51,419 bases of DNA. Source: Mycobacterium sp. Its GTDB lineage: Bacteria; Actinomycetota; Actinomycetes; Mycobacteriales; Mycobacteriaceae. Below are positions 8,599-17,676 of this stretch, one piece after another; the stretch's first letter is position 1; every line of letters starts with the position of its first letter. The notes under the pieces are model-generated. The model was not told the DNA's origin, did no database searches, and saw only the letters and a list, made by a program, of their open reading frames with translations. The stretch spans positions 1-51,419 of the forward strand of contig NZ_JAFBAT010000283.1 in assembly GCF_019247615.1 (NCBI RefSeq). Reading direction: 5' to 3'. Made by a program: the position numbers and the translations under genes.

Positions 8599-10143
8599 TC
8601 AGCGGAAGCTGACCATCTCGGTGCCCCAGGCGGCCCGGATGCCGGCGTCGACGTCGCGGACGACGGTGTCGCGCCTGCCGATGATCAGGCAGGCACGGTC
8701 GGGGACCTGGTACGGAGCCCAATCCGGCTCGCCGCCGACGCCCGCGGGCTTGCCGTAGGCGGCGAAGTTGAGCCAGCGGGTACGCACCCGCTTCGAGACC
8801 GCCTTCGCGGTCTTGACGCCGCCGAGCTTCAAGGTCGGGTCCTTCGGCGCACCGAGATTGCCCCACACATAAGGTAATTCGGTGGCGTGGGCGGCGCCGA
8901 CCAGCAGGAGCTTCAGCAACGGGGTCGAGTAGTCGAATCGGTACAGATACACCGGCGCCACCCGCCGGTGGCCCTCCGACAGCCACACCGACGGCATGCG
9001 GAACCCGACGTCGGTCGCGATGCTCAAATATCTTGCCCGGCGCGGCATTCGGGAGTACGCCGACACGATCTGCTCCTGAGTGGGCAATTGCAGGTCGGGC
9101 TGCTCGGCGGCAATCTGGGTGAACATCGACGTGATCGCACGCGGGGTGACCGGCATCAGCGGCGAGCGCATCAGCCGGAAGAGCGCCGCCTCACGCTTGT
9201 TGCTGCCGATGATCACTGGGACGGGGTGCGTGCGGCCCTGCTGCGCCAGCTTGACCGGGTAGTCGTGCAGCAGCTCACCGTCGACGATCGGGACGAACGC
9301 GAGCGTACCCGGATTTCGCACAGGGACCTCGTCGAAGACCTCTTGCGATGCGGCGATGATCGCGGCGATCGGCGCTTCGACCAACCTGCCGGCGTCGGAC
9401 GGGGTCACTCCCATCTTGTCCAGGACGCTGACCGCGACACGCTGTGCCCTCTCGCGGTCGTAGACCGACGTGGCCGGCGAGCTCTGAGCGATCGCGCCGG
9501 CGAACAACCCCTCGGCCGCGGGGGCGGCGAGCAGCGTCGTGACGATGCCCGCGCCTGCCGATTCCCCGAACAGCGTGACGCGTTGGGGATCACCCCCGAA
9601 CGCCGCTATGTTGTCCCGCACCCAGCGCAACGCCGCCAGCACGTCGTGCACACCGATGTTGGAATCGAAGCGGCGCCCGGCGGTGCTGAACGACGACAGG
9701 TCGAGAAAGCCCAGCGCTCCGAGCCGATAGTTGACCGTCACCACGACGACGTCGCCACCTGCGGCCAGCCTGCGTCCGTCATACAGTGGCTGACTGCCCG
9801 ATCCCAGGATGTAGGCGCCGCCGTGCAGCCACACCAGCACCGGCTTCCCGTCACCCGGCTCGGTGCCCGACGACGTCCAGATATTCAGGCGCAGGCAGTC
9901 TTCACCCTGCGGCGCACCCAGGTCGAGGGGCATGTTCGGGAAGGACGGCTGCGGGCAGGCCGGACCGAAGGAGGTGGCGTCGACCACCTCGGTCCACCGT
10001 TCGGGGGGCTCGGGAAGCCGGAACCGCAGGTCGCCGGCGGGCGGTGCGGCGTACCGGACGCCTCGCCAGGTGCGGATCTCGCCGTCTTGGGTGCCGCGGA
10101 CGGGGCCGTAGGTGGTGTCGACCACCCGGTTGTCGATCGCCAT
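8599..10143 (-). CDS. Type B carboxylesterase (para-nitrobenzyl esterase family)
   Basis: 514 residues, full length for the type B carboxylesterase/lipase family. Visible are the signature EDCLRLNIWT (81-90), the oxyanion hole HGGA (107-110) and the nucleophile S195 in LFGESAGAG. The catalytic Glu and His lie further on; the His is probably the one in AAHATELPYVW. It hydrolyses carboxylic esters; the natural substrate is unknown. From memory the M. tuberculosis counterpart is broken into two fragments (Rv1104/Rv1105), so an intact copy is of interest. The gene lies 15 bases downstream of the dienelactone hydrolase-like gene and is probably co-transcribed with it. Confidence 0.93.
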   Translation of the reverse strand: MAIDNRVVDTTYGPVRGTQDGEIRTWRGVRYAAPPAGDLRFRLPEPPERWTEVVDATSFGPACPQPSFPNMPLDLGAPQGEDCLRLNIWTSSGTEPGDGKPVLVWLHGGAYILGSGSQPLYDGRRLAAGGDVVVVTVNYRLGALGFLDLSSFSTAGRRFDSNIGVHDVLAALRWVRDNIAAFGGDPQRVTLFGESAGAGIVTTLLAAPAAEGLFAGAIAQSSPATSVYDRERAQRVAVSVLDKMGVTPSDAGRLVEAPIAAIIAASQEVFDEVPVRNPGTLAFVPIVDGELLHDYPVKLAQQGRTHPVPVIIGSNKREAALFRLMRSPLMPVTPRAITSMFTQIAAEQPDLQLPTQEQIVSAYSRMPRRARYLSIATDVGFRMPSVWLSEGHRRVAPVYLYRFDYSTPLLKLLLVGAAHATELPYVWGNLGAPKDPTLKLGGVKTAKAVSKRVRTRWLNFAAYGKPAGVGGEPDWAPYQVPDRACLIIGRRDTVVRDVDAGIRAAWGTEMVSFR

Positions 10144-10158
10144 GCGTTCGGGGCTTCC

Positions 10159-10956
10159 CTAGCTGAGCCGCTCGGTGAGAAACTCGACGACCCGTTTGCG
10201 GGCCTCGTAGGCGGGTTGGCCGTCGACCTCGCGCACCTCGTCGGTGAGCACCGAGTGCGCCATCTTCCCGAAACCGCCTTCGTTGCCCGGGCTCGAGTCG
10301 ATTTCGATGACCTCGAACGCGTCGCCGAGCCGCTGCTTGAGCGTCGCGAACCGTTCCCGCGGGACGGTGCGGTCCTCGCTGAATCGCAACCCCATGGCGC
10401 ACAGTCCTTCTCGGGCGCAGCGCTCGGCCACGGTGGCCAGCTCGGGCTCGCTGAGCCCTGGATCGGCGCGTCGGGCACGGCCCAACGGCAGCGGCACCGA
10501 CGGCTGGCTGAGCACGGGAGCCAGCACACTGTCGTCGACCGCGGCGGCCAATGCGAATCCACCGGTGAAGCACTGCCCGATGACGCCGACCCCCTTGCCG
10601 GGCGTCGACGCGTTGAGGTCACGGGCCAGCGCGCGCAGGAACAACGAGACCGGCCGCTGCTTGTTGGTGGCGAACGCAGCGAATTCCCTTGCGACACAAG
10701 CCCTGCTGATGCTGCTCAGGATGTAGCCGACGGTCTTCGGCTTGCCCGGCTCCCCGAACAGTGACGGCATGGCGACGGTGAAACCGTTGTCCACCAGGTG
10801 ATTACCCAGGGCCAGCACCGCGGGATGGATGCCGGGTATCTCGGGTATGAGCACCACACCCGGGCCGGCGCCCTTCCGATAGACGTCGTGGGTGTAGCCG
10901 CCACCGGAAAACGGCGCCACCGTCCATCCGGAGAGGTCTGCGTGCGGTGCGGTCAC
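10159..10956 (-). CDS. Dienelactone hydrolase family protein
   Basis: 265 residues from a GTG at 10956, preceded by a good AAGGAAAG ribosome site; the frame extends further upstream without support. It has the alpha/beta-hydrolase layout VVLIPEIPGIHPAV and then VIGQCFTGGFALAAA with a nucleophile Cys in GQCFTGG. That Cys is the dienelactone hydrolase replacement for Ser. The likely His is absent from an obvious motif, so activity is not certain. Substrate unknown. The gene follows the DUF4245 gene by 10 bases on the same strand and precedes the carboxylesterase. Confidence 0.85.
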   Translation of the reverse strand: MTAPHADLSGWTVAPFSGGGYTHDVYRKGAGPGVVLIPEIPGIHPAVLALGNHLVDNGFTVAMPSLFGEPGKPKTVGYILSSISRACVAREFAAFATNKQRPVSLFLRALARDLNASTPGKGVGVIGQCFTGGFALAAAVDDSVLAPVLSQPSVPLPLGRARRADPGLSEPELATVAERCAREGLCAMGLRFSEDRTVPRERFATLKQRLGDAFEVIEIDSSPGNEGGFGKMAHSVLTDEVREVDGQPAYEARKRVVEFLTERLS

Positions 10957-10966
10957 GTGCTTTCCT

Positions 10967-11641
10967 TCAGCGTGCGGGCAGGGGCGGCTGCGATTGTGTG
11001 GCCGCCGCCAGCGTACGGAACTGATCGGCGCTGCCCGCACCGGTGATCGCGACCTGGGTCGCGCCGGCCGGGCCGCTGAGCCTGGTGGTCCATATCGGTT
11101 CGGCGGCGGCGCCGTCCTGTCCGACCCCGCGATAGACGATCCAGCTGGTGCCGTCGACGTCGACCGTGCCGGTCGGATACGCCGACGGATGGATCGAGCC
11201 GACCAGCCTGTCCTCGTCGGCGTTGCTCTGCGTGAGGCTCAGATAGAGGCCCGAGGGGCTGATGAATCCGACCGTCGAGGTGGCCGCGTGCAGCCGCTGA
11301 CCGGTCGCCGGGTCGGTGCGGCTGTTCTCGATGCCGCCCCGGCCGCCAGAGTTGGGCTGCCAGCCGGCGGGCAGGTGGGCCAATCGGATGGGGAACCCCA
11401 GCGTCTGGGCATCCGCCCGCAGGGCCGTCGCCGCGTCGTAGGACGGAACAACTCCCTTCCCCGTCCCTCCCGGTTGAAACGAGCACATGCCGACCAGGCC
11501 CGCCAGCAGGATGCAACCGACCACCAGCGGTACGAGCGACCACAGCATGTCGCGGCCATCCTGCAGCAGCCGCGGCTTGGCGGGTCGAGGCGCCGGAGCC
11601 GGCTCGCGTACCTCGACGTTCGGCTGCGGCTGCTCGGTCAT
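10967..11641 (-). CDS. DUF4245 membrane-anchored protein (Rv1100-like)
   Basis: 224 residues. A Pro-rich cytoplasmic N-terminus is followed by one transmembrane helix at about 34-54 ([20 protein letters not shown]). The extracytoplasmic DUF4245 domain has [19 protein letters not shown] and [12 protein letters not shown]. Function unknown. GATACT lies exactly six bases before the ATG, fitting a leaderless transcript. It is divergent from glpX across only 55 bases, so the two promoters must overlap. Confidence 0.88.
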   Translation of the reverse strand: MTEQPQPNVEVREPAPAPRPAKPRLLQDGRDMLWSLVPLVVGCILLAGLVGMCSFQPGGTGKGVVPSYDAATALRADAQTLGFPIRLAHLPAGWQPNSGGRGGIENSRTDPATGQRLHAATSTVGFISPSGLYLSLTQSNADEDRLVGSIHPSAYPTGTVDVDGTSWIVYRGVGQDGAAAEPIWTTRLSGPAGATQVAITGAGSADQFRTLAAATQSQPPLPAR

Positions 11642-11696
11642 CCCCCGAGTATCCCAGTTTCAGCAGACCGATTCGCTTCTGGGACAATCTGCAGCC

Positions 11697-12776
11697 ATGA
11701 CAGTTGAGGGGGACCGCCCCGCCGCCGCGACTGGCCGCGACCCCGCGCAGGCACGTCCGCGAGGCGAAGCACCGGACCGCAACCTTGCCCTGGAACTGGT
11801 GCGGGTCACCGAGGCGGGCGCGATGGCCGCCGGCCGCTGGGTGGGCCGCGGCGACAAGGAAGGCGGCGACGGCGCCGCGGTCGACGCGATACGCGAGCTG
11901 GTGAACACCGTGTCGATGCGCGGGGTGGTCGTCATCGGGGAGGGCGAGAAAGACCAGGCGCCGATGCTCTACAACGGCGAAGAGGTCGGCAACGGTGACG
12001 GCCCGGAATGCGACTTCGCCGTGGACCCCGTTGACGGCACGACGCTGATGAGCAAGGGCATGCCGAACGCCATCTCTGTGTTGGCGGTCGCCGATCGCGG
12101 CGCCATGTTTGATCCGTCGGCGGTGTTCTACATGAACAAGATCGCGGTCGGACCGGAAGCCGCAAACGTGCTGGACATCACCGCGCCGATCGCCGAGAAC
12201 ATCCGGGCGGTCGCCAAGGTCAAGGCCTTGTCGGTACGCGACATGACCGTGTGCATCCTGGACCGCCCGCGGCACGCTCAATTGATCCAGGACGTGCGGG
12301 ACACCGGAGCCCGCATCCGGCTGATCACCGACGGCGACGTGGCCGGCGCCATCTCGGCCTGCCGGCCCGACTCCGGCACCGACATGCTGGCGGGTATCGG
12401 CGGTACCCCCGAGGGCATCATCGCCGCCGCGGCCATCCGCTGCATGGGCGGTGCCATTCACGCCCAGCTGGCGCCCAAGGACGACGCCGAACGCCGCAAG
12501 GCGCTCGACGCCGGCTACGACCTGGACCGGATATTGACCACCGAGGATTTGGTATCCGGGGAGAACGTCTTCTTCTGCGCGACCGGGGTCACCCAGGGCG
12601 ACCTGCTCAACGGCGTCCGTTACTATCCGGGCGGTTGCACCACCCACTCGATCGTGATGCGTTCCAAGTCGGGCACCGTGCGCATGATCGAGGCCTACCA
12701 CCGACTTTCCAAGCTCAACGAATATTCCGCCATCGACTTCATCGGCGACAGCTCTGCCGCCTATCCCCTGCCGTAA
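11697..12776 (+). CDS. glpX: Class II fructose-1,6-bisphosphatase
   Basis: The gluconeogenic enzyme that hydrolyses fructose-1,6-bisphosphate to fructose-6-phosphate; mycobacteria use this class II enzyme. 359 residues from the ATG at 11697; the frame is open upstream across the divergent gene. The metal-site motifs [10 protein letters not shown] (81-90) and DPVDGTT (110-116) and the substrate-site [10 protein letters not shown] are intact. No Shine-Dalgarno sequence is seen; CAATCT six bases upstream is a weak -10 candidate. fum follows 26 bases downstream on the same strand. Confidence 0.96.
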   Translation: MTVEGDRPAAATGRDPAQARPRGEAPDRNLALELVRVTEAGAMAAGRWVGRGDKEGGDGAAVDAIRELVNTVSMRGVVVIGEGEKDQAPMLYNGEEVGNGDGPECDFAVDPVDGTTLMSKGMPNAISVLAVADRGAMFDPSAVFYMNKIAVGPEAANVLDITAPIAENIRAVAKVKALSVRDMTVCILDRPRHAQLIQDVRDTGARIRLITDGDVAGAISACRPDSGTDMLAGIGGTPEGIIAAAAIRCMGGAIHAQLAPKDDAERRKALDAGYDLDRILTTEDLVSGENVFFCATGVTQGDLLNGVRYYPGGCTTHSIVMRSKSGTVRMIEAYHRLSKLNEYSAIDFIGDSSAAYPLP

Positions 12777-12802
12777 TCGAATACAGAACAAGGACCTCAT
12801 CA

Positions 12803-14224
12803 ATGGCCGATGAAGCCGAGTACCGCATCGAGCACGACACCATGGGCGAGGTGCGGGTGCCCGCAAAAGCCCTGTGGCGCGCCCAAACTCAGCGAGCCGT
12901 GGAGAACTTCCCGATCTCGGGCCGCGGCCTGGAGCGCGCCCAGATTCGGGCCTTGGGCCTGCTGAAAGGTGCGTGTGCGCAGGTGAACAAGGACCTCGGG
13001 TTGCTGGCGCCGGAGAAGGCCGACGCGATCATCGCCGCGGCCGCCGAGATCGCCGACGGCCGCCACGACGACCAGTTCCCCATCGACGTCTTCCAAACCG
13101 GTTCGGGGACAAGCTCGAACATGAACACTAATGAGGTCATCGCGTCCATCGCGGCTACGGCGACCCCTCCGGTTAAAGTGCACCCCAACGACGACGTCAA
13201 CATGTCGCAGTCTTCCAACGACACGTTCCCGACAGCCACCCACATCGCGGCCACCGAGGCGGCGGTGCGTCACCTCATCCCGGCGCTCGAGGTGCTGCAC
13301 GACGCGCTGGCGAGCAAGGCGCGTGAATGGCGCACGGTGGTCAAGTCGGGCCGCACCCACCTGATGGATGCCGTGCCCGTGACGCTCGGCCAGGAGTTCA
13401 GCGGGTACGCCCGTCAGATCGAGGCCGGCATCGAGCGCGTGCGCGCCACCCTCCCGCGGCTGGGTGAGCTGGCAATCGGCGGGACCGCGGTCGGCACCGG
13501 CCTCAACGCTCCCGACGGCTTTGGCGCCCGGGTGGTCGAGACCCTGATCGCTTCGACGGGCTTGTCCGAACTGCGCACGGCCACAAACTCTTTCGAGGCG
13601 CAGGCCGCCCGCGACGGGCTGGTCGAGGCGTCCGGCGCGCTGCGCACCATCGCGGTGTCGTTGACCAAGATCGCCAACGACATCCGCTGGATGGGATCGG
13701 GTCCCCTGACCGGCCTGGCCGAAATCCAGCTGCCGGACCTGCAGCCGGGCAGCTCGATCATGCCGGGAAAGGTGAATCCCGTTCTGCCCGAGGCTGTTAC
13801 GCAGGTCGCCGCGCAGGTGATCGGGAACGACGCCGCGGTTGCCTGGGGCGGCGCCAACGGCGCCTTCGAGCTCAACGTCTACATCCCGATGATGGCCCGC
13901 AACATCCTCGAGTCCTTCAAGTTGTTGACCAACGTCTCCAGGTTGTTCGCGGAGCGCTGCATTGTCGGGCTGGCCGCCCACATCGAACGCCTGCGCGAGC
14001 TGGCCGAATCCTCCCCTTCGATCGTGACGCCGCTGAACTCGGCCATCGGCTACGAGGAAGCCGCCGCGGTGGCCAAGCAGGCGCTCAAGGAACACAAGAC
14101 CATTCGCCAGACCGTCATCGACCGGGGGCTGATTGGCGACAAGCTGTCGATCGAGGAGCTGGACCGCCGGCTCGACGTGCTGGCGATGGCCCGCGTGGAT
14201 GACAATGTGAAGCTGCAGGACTGA
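12803..14224 (+). CDS. fum: Fumarate hydratase, class II
   Basis: A 473-residue TCA-cycle enzyme interconverting fumarate and malate; homotetramer, iron-independent. The family signature [11 protein letters not shown] has its mobile-loop serine at S318. [10 protein letters not shown] and [10 protein letters not shown] are also present. The start is the ATG at 12803 after AAGGACC; the open frame continues upstream inside glpX but starts [12 protein letters not shown] here. Co-directional with glpX and probably co-expressed. Confidence 0.97.
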   Translation: MADEAEYRIEHDTMGEVRVPAKALWRAQTQRAVENFPISGRGLERAQIRALGLLKGACAQVNKDLGLLAPEKADAIIAAAAEIADGRHDDQFPIDVFQTGSGTSSNMNTNEVIASIAATATPPVKVHPNDDVNMSQSSNDTFPTATHIAATEAAVRHLIPALEVLHDALASKAREWRTVVKSGRTHLMDAVPVTLGQEFSGYARQIEAGIERVRATLPRLGELAIGGTAVGTGLNAPDGFGARVVETLIASTGLSELRTATNSFEAQAARDGLVEASGALRTIAVSLTKIANDIRWMGSGPLTGLAEIQLPDLQPGSSIMPGKVNPVLPEAVTQVAAQVIGNDAAVAWGGANGAFELNVYIPMMARNILESFKLLTNVSRLFAERCIVGLAAHIERLRELAESSPSIVTPLNSAIGYEEAAAVAKQALKEHKTIRQTVIDRGLIGDKLSIEELDRRLDVLAMARVDDNVKLQD

Positions 14225-14247
14225 GTGAGGGTGAGGGTGGTTCGGCG

Positions 14248-15213
14248 ATGACGGCTCCTCCTGGCGGCCCCTACGGTCAGGATCCCTACGGGACCAATCC
14301 CTATGGTCAGCCCCCGAATTGGGGCGGCCAGCCATCGGGCGGCTACCCGTACCCACCCCCCGGCGGCCCATACGGCAACACGCAGGGCGGTGCGAATCCC
14401 TATGCGGCGGGCGGCTATCCACCGCAGCAGTTCCCCCCGCCCGGGCAGCAGGCCCCTCCGGGCTGGCCGGGCGGCCCGTACCAACCCGGACCACCACCGG
14501 GCGGCCCGCGCTCGAAGCTGCCATGGCTGATCCTCGCGGGCGTCGCGGTGCTGGGCGTCATCGTGCTGGCGGTGATCCTGGTCATCGGCCTCAGCAGTGG
14601 GAATAAGTCGAACAAGGCATCCCCCTCGTCGACCACAGCGGCGCCGACCTCGCAGCCCAACAATTCTCAGCAGACGGCGACCGGGTGCACGCCCAACGTG
14701 TCCGGCGGCGAGAAACCCGCCGGCGGTAGCCCGGTCAGGGCGGGCAAGCTCTCGTTCCCGGACACCGCGGCGCCCGGTTGGGCGCCGTTCTCGGACGACC
14801 AGAACCCGAATCTCATCGGCGCGGTGGGCGTCGGCCAAGAGGTGCCCAACGCCAAGGGGTGGATGACCCTGGCCGAGGTTGCCGTAACCAACTTCGTCAG
14901 CAGCATGAACGTCAGTGCGCAAGCGTCGAAGTTGATGGACTGCGTGGCCAGTGGGCCCGGCTACTCGAATGCGTCACCGACCCTGGGCCCGAAGAAGACG
15001 TCGTCGATCACCGTCGACGGGGTCAAGGCCGCCCGAGTGGACGCCGACATCACGATCGCGGACACCTCGATCGGCGTGAAAGGCGACTCGGTCGTCATCA
15101 TCGCGGTGGACACCAAGCCGGTCACCATCTTCATGGGCGCCTCACCGATCGGCGATGCGGGCAACGCGAACATCGTCAATGGGGTCATCGCGGCACTGAA
15201 GGTCAGCCAGTAG
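14248..15213 (+). CDS. Pro/Gly/Tyr-rich membrane-anchored protein (Rv1097c-like)
   Basis: 321 residues. The N-terminal 85 are Gly/Pro/Tyr/Gln-rich and low complexity. A transmembrane helix lies at about 92-114 (WLILAGVAVLGVIVLAVILV), then a Ser/Thr/Pro linker. The extracellular domain from about 150 has GKLSFPDTAAPGWAPF and ends in VNGVIAALKVSQ. No enzyme motif is seen; function unknown. It follows fum by 23 bases with GAGGGTG upstream of the ATG. The end overlaps the convergent adenylate cyclase gene by 11 bases. Confidence 0.85.
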   Translation: MTAPPGGPYGQDPYGTNPYGQPPNWGGQPSGGYPYPPPGGPYGNTQGGANPYAAGGYPPQQFPPPGQQAPPGWPGGPYQPGPPPGGPRSKLPWLILAGVAVLGVIVLAVILVIGLSSGNKSNKASPSSTTAAPTSQPNNSQQTATGCTPNVSGGEKPAGGSPVRAGKLSFPDTAAPGWAPFSDDQNPNLIGAVGVGQEVPNAKGWMTLAEVAVTNFVSSMNVSAQASKLMDCVASGPGYSNASPTLGPKKTSSITVDGVKAARVDADITIADTSIGVKGDSVVIIAVDTKPVTIFMGASPIGDAGNANIVNGVIAALKVSQ

Positions 15214-16720
15214 CCGCGGCCGCCGGTGCCGAGACGTGGGTGGCTTCCGAACGCCCACGCAGGACCGTGGAATAGCATTCGGCCCAGTGCGCCCGCTCGG
15301 CCTCGCCGGCCCGTTCGATGGCCGCCGCCGAGCACAAAATCCGTCGGTCGGCGGTTTTGGCCAGGTCGGCCAGCCGCGCAGCCTCGTTGACCGCGTCGCC
15401 GATCACGGTGTACTCGTAACGGTTTTCGGCGCCGACATTGCCGGCGAAGACCCGCCCCGCCGAGACGCCGATGCCGAAATCGACTGGTAGCCGGCGCAGC
15501 TCGGTGGCCAGTGCGCGCGCCGTCGCCAACGCGGCTGACCCCGGCTGACTGGTGCGCAACGGCGCTCCGAAGACGGCAAGCACGGCGTCGCCGGCGAATT
15601 TGTTGATCAGGCCGTGGTGCTCGTCGACCGCATCGACCACAATCCGGAAGAAGTCGTTGAGCACCTCGGCGACCTCTTGTGGTGGACGGCTTTCCGCGAG
15701 CCGCGTCGACCCCACCAGGTCGATGAAGAGGACCGCCGCGTCGACCACGTCTCCGGACAGCGACGCGCCCTCTTGGATGGCGCGCTGGGCGACGTCAGTT
15801 CCGACGTGGCGTCCGAACAGGTCGCGCAACCGGTCCCGCTCGGCGAGCCCGGCGACCATTTTGTTGAATCCCGTTTGCAGACGCCCGATTTGGGACCGCT
15901 CATAGGCGCCGACGTATGTTGCGATGCGGCCATGCTCGACCTCGGCCATCGCGTCGACGACCTCGTCGAGCGGATCGGAAATGGACCGCGACGCCAAAAT
16001 CATGGTCGGCAGCCCGAGCACCAGCGCGGCCAGCGACACCATCAGAACGGGGACATCCAGCGACGCGAACCGTTCGATGAGCCAGCCTTTCGAGCGCAGA
16101 ACGACCAGGGTGGCGATCACCCCGATGGGAAGCGCGCTGCACAGGAACCACAGCAGAACCAGCCGCGCGAAGACGCCGGGCACCAGGAGGCGGGGCTCGG
16201 AACGCAGCGTGGCCGCGGCCAGGATGGGGCGCAGGGTGCGTTGGGCAAGCAGCATTCCGGTGCCCGCGGCAGCCGGTCCGCCGAGCAGCACACCAAGCAG
16301 AATTGGCAACAGCAGCGCAGCTCCGCCGCCGCGATTGAGCAGCATCAGAACGGCGCCGGCCACCACCCAGGCCACGAACAAGATCGCCGATTGACGGCCG
16401 GCAATTTTCAGTGCGGCTTTTCGCTGCTGCTCGTTCGGTTCCTCACCCGCGGCAAACCAGCGCAGCGTCGGGACGAGAGTCACGACACCCGCCACCGCGA
16501 CACTGATGGTTCCCAGCACCACCAAAACCACCACCGTCGAGGTGTTCTTCTCGGCGAAGCCAACCGACGTGTGGCCCCGCAGCGGGATCAAAATGGCGGT
16601 CGCGCTGACGACGGCGACCACGTAGGCGCTGGCGAGGTCAATCGCGTACCGAATCGCCAACCTGCGAGCGGACTTTCGTTGCACCGTCGCCGTGGGCGCA
16701 CCCGGAGTGGTTCTAGGCAC
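15203..16720 (-). CDS. Membrane class III adenylate cyclase with HAMP domain
   Basis: 505 residues. Six transmembrane helices (about 25-47, 62-85, 112-130, 133-157, 185-208, 224-246) lead to a HAMP linker (about 245-297) and a C-terminal cyclase domain (about 320-490). The catalytic set is present: metal ligands D334 and D378, substrate Lys K374 in NKFAGDA, and transition-state N445 and R449. The usual second substrate-specifying Asp is Thr (T438 in YTVIGDA), the class IIIb pattern also recalled for Rv1318c-1320c and Rv3645. The GTG start overlaps the deacetylase gene by 8 bases, so they form one operon. From memory, M. tuberculosis has no cyclase at this locus. Confidence 0.92.
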   Translation of the reverse strand: MPRTTPGAPTATVQRKSARRLAIRYAIDLASAYVVAVVSATAILIPLRGHTSVGFAEKNTSTVVVLVVLGTISVAVAGVVTLVPTLRWFAAGEEPNEQQRKAALKIAGRQSAILFVAWVVAGAVLMLLNRGGGAALLLPILLGVLLGGPAAAGTGMLLAQRTLRPILAAATLRSEPRLLVPGVFARLVLLWFLCSALPIGVIATLVVLRSKGWLIERFASLDVPVLMVSLAALVLGLPTMILASRSISDPLDEVVDAMAEVEHGRIATYVGAYERSQIGRLQTGFNKMVAGLAERDRLRDLFGRHVGTDVAQRAIQEGASLSGDVVDAAVLFIDLVGSTRLAESRPPQEVAEVLNDFFRIVVDAVDEHHGLINKFAGDAVLAVFGAPLRTSQPGSAALATARALATELRRLPVDFGIGVSAGRVFAGNVGAENRYEYTVIGDAVNEAARLADLAKTADRRILCSAAAIERAGEAERAHWAECYSTVLRGRSEATHVSAPAAAATG

Positions 16721-17588
16721 CGTTGTTCGGTCCGCCCGAGTTCTGGCCGGGGATGTCGGTGATCGGGAAGTTGGGCATCGGCTTGGGTGAGGACGTGTTG
16801 GGTAGCGTCGGAATCTCGCCGGCCGGGATGTCGTGCAGTTGGTTGGCGGGCGGCCCGTTTTCCCGGCCCCCGTAACTGCTGCCGGGCGCGCGGGGCCCCA
16901 GCAGCTCCGTGACCGTCACCAAGCGGTAGCCATTGGCCTTGAGCACCGGAATGAACTGGTACACCAGATCGACGGTGCTCGAGTAGGTGTCGTGAAACAG
17001 CACCACCGAGCCGGGCTTGAGGTAAGTCATCAGCATGTACCGCGTCGCGGCCGTGTTGGAGTCGTTGATCCAGTCGAAAGGGACTACATCCCAGAGGATT
17101 TCAGCCAGTCCGAAACGCCCGGCGGTCTGGCGCACGCCTTCGTTGGACAGTCCGCCCGCGGGACGCCACAGCGACGGCGTACGGCCGGTCGCGGCGGTGA
17201 TCGCATCGTTGGCCTTCGAGAGCTGGCCGGCGACGTCCTCGGGGGGAATCGTCGTCATGTTGGGGTGCTCCCACGTGTGGTTGCCGAATTCCATGCCGGC
17301 GTCGGCGATGCGCTTAGCCCCGGCCGGGTTGGCAGCGACCTTGTTGCCGATCAGGAAGAACGTGGCCTTCGCGTCGGCGTCCTTGAGGATTTGCAGCAAC
17401 CGGTCGGTGTAGGGGCCGGGGCCGTCGTCGAACGTCAGCGCGATGCACTTGACGACCGAGCAGCTGAGGTTGTCGGCGCGGGTCACATGTCCGGTGAGCC
17501 CGCCGACCAGCAGCACCACGGCGGCCGCGATGACACCGAGCACCGTCCGCCAGTAGCGCCAGGCTTGGCTGTCGGGTCGTTTCCGCAC
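16713..17588 (-). CDS. Secreted/anchored polysaccharide deacetylase (NodB family)
   Basis: 291 residues: a short cytoplasmic stretch, a signal-anchor helix (about 14-33) and a NodB deacetylase domain. Carbohydrate esterase 4 motifs are complete: TFDDGP (D54, D55), HTWEHP (H104, H108 as metal ligands), RPAGG (R142), WDVVPFDW and LFHDTYS (H199). It is expected to remove acetyl groups from peptidoglycan sugars outside the membrane, as proposed for Rv1096. The tail is Pro/Asn-rich. GTG start with TAAACT exactly six bases upstream. First gene of an operon with the adenylate cyclase. Confidence 0.93.
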   Translation of the reverse strand: MRKRPDSQAWRYWRTVLGVIAAAVVLLVGGLTGHVTRADNLSCSVVKCIALTFDDGPGPYTDRLLQILKDADAKATFFLIGNKVAANPAGAKRIADAGMEFGNHTWEHPNMTTIPPEDVAGQLSKANDAITAATGRTPSLWRPAGGLSNEGVRQTAGRFGLAEILWDVVPFDWINDSNTAATRYMLMTYLKPGSVVLFHDTYSSTVDLVYQFIPVLKANGYRLVTVTELLGPRAPGSSYGGRENGPPANQLHDIPAGEIPTLPNTSSPKPMPNFPITDIPGQNSGGPNNGA

Positions 17589-17594
17589 CTGGGA

Positions 17595-17600
17595 AGTTTA
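17595..17600 (-). promoter_or_regulatory. Predicted -10 box of a leaderless promoter (deacetylase-cyclase operon)
   Basis: On the minus strand TAAACT is followed by six bases and then the GTG at 17588. It fits TANNNT, and no Shine-Dalgarno sequence intervenes. Confidence 0.5.
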
Positions 17601-17676
17601 CCCGCCGCGAGACTGCAGCCAGCGACGCGTTTCGCGAGTGGAGCTGTAGTGGAATGCGGTTTCGCGACGGAAGGGC

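Noticed and set aside
8887..10764. 625-codon plus-strand frame opposite the esterase genes
   Set aside because: Long open frames opposite high-GC genes are common; the opposite strand holds complete catalytic motifs and a good start.
10953..12866. 637-codon minus-strand frame opposite glpX
   Set aside because: Shadow of glpX and neighbours; no domain recognisable.
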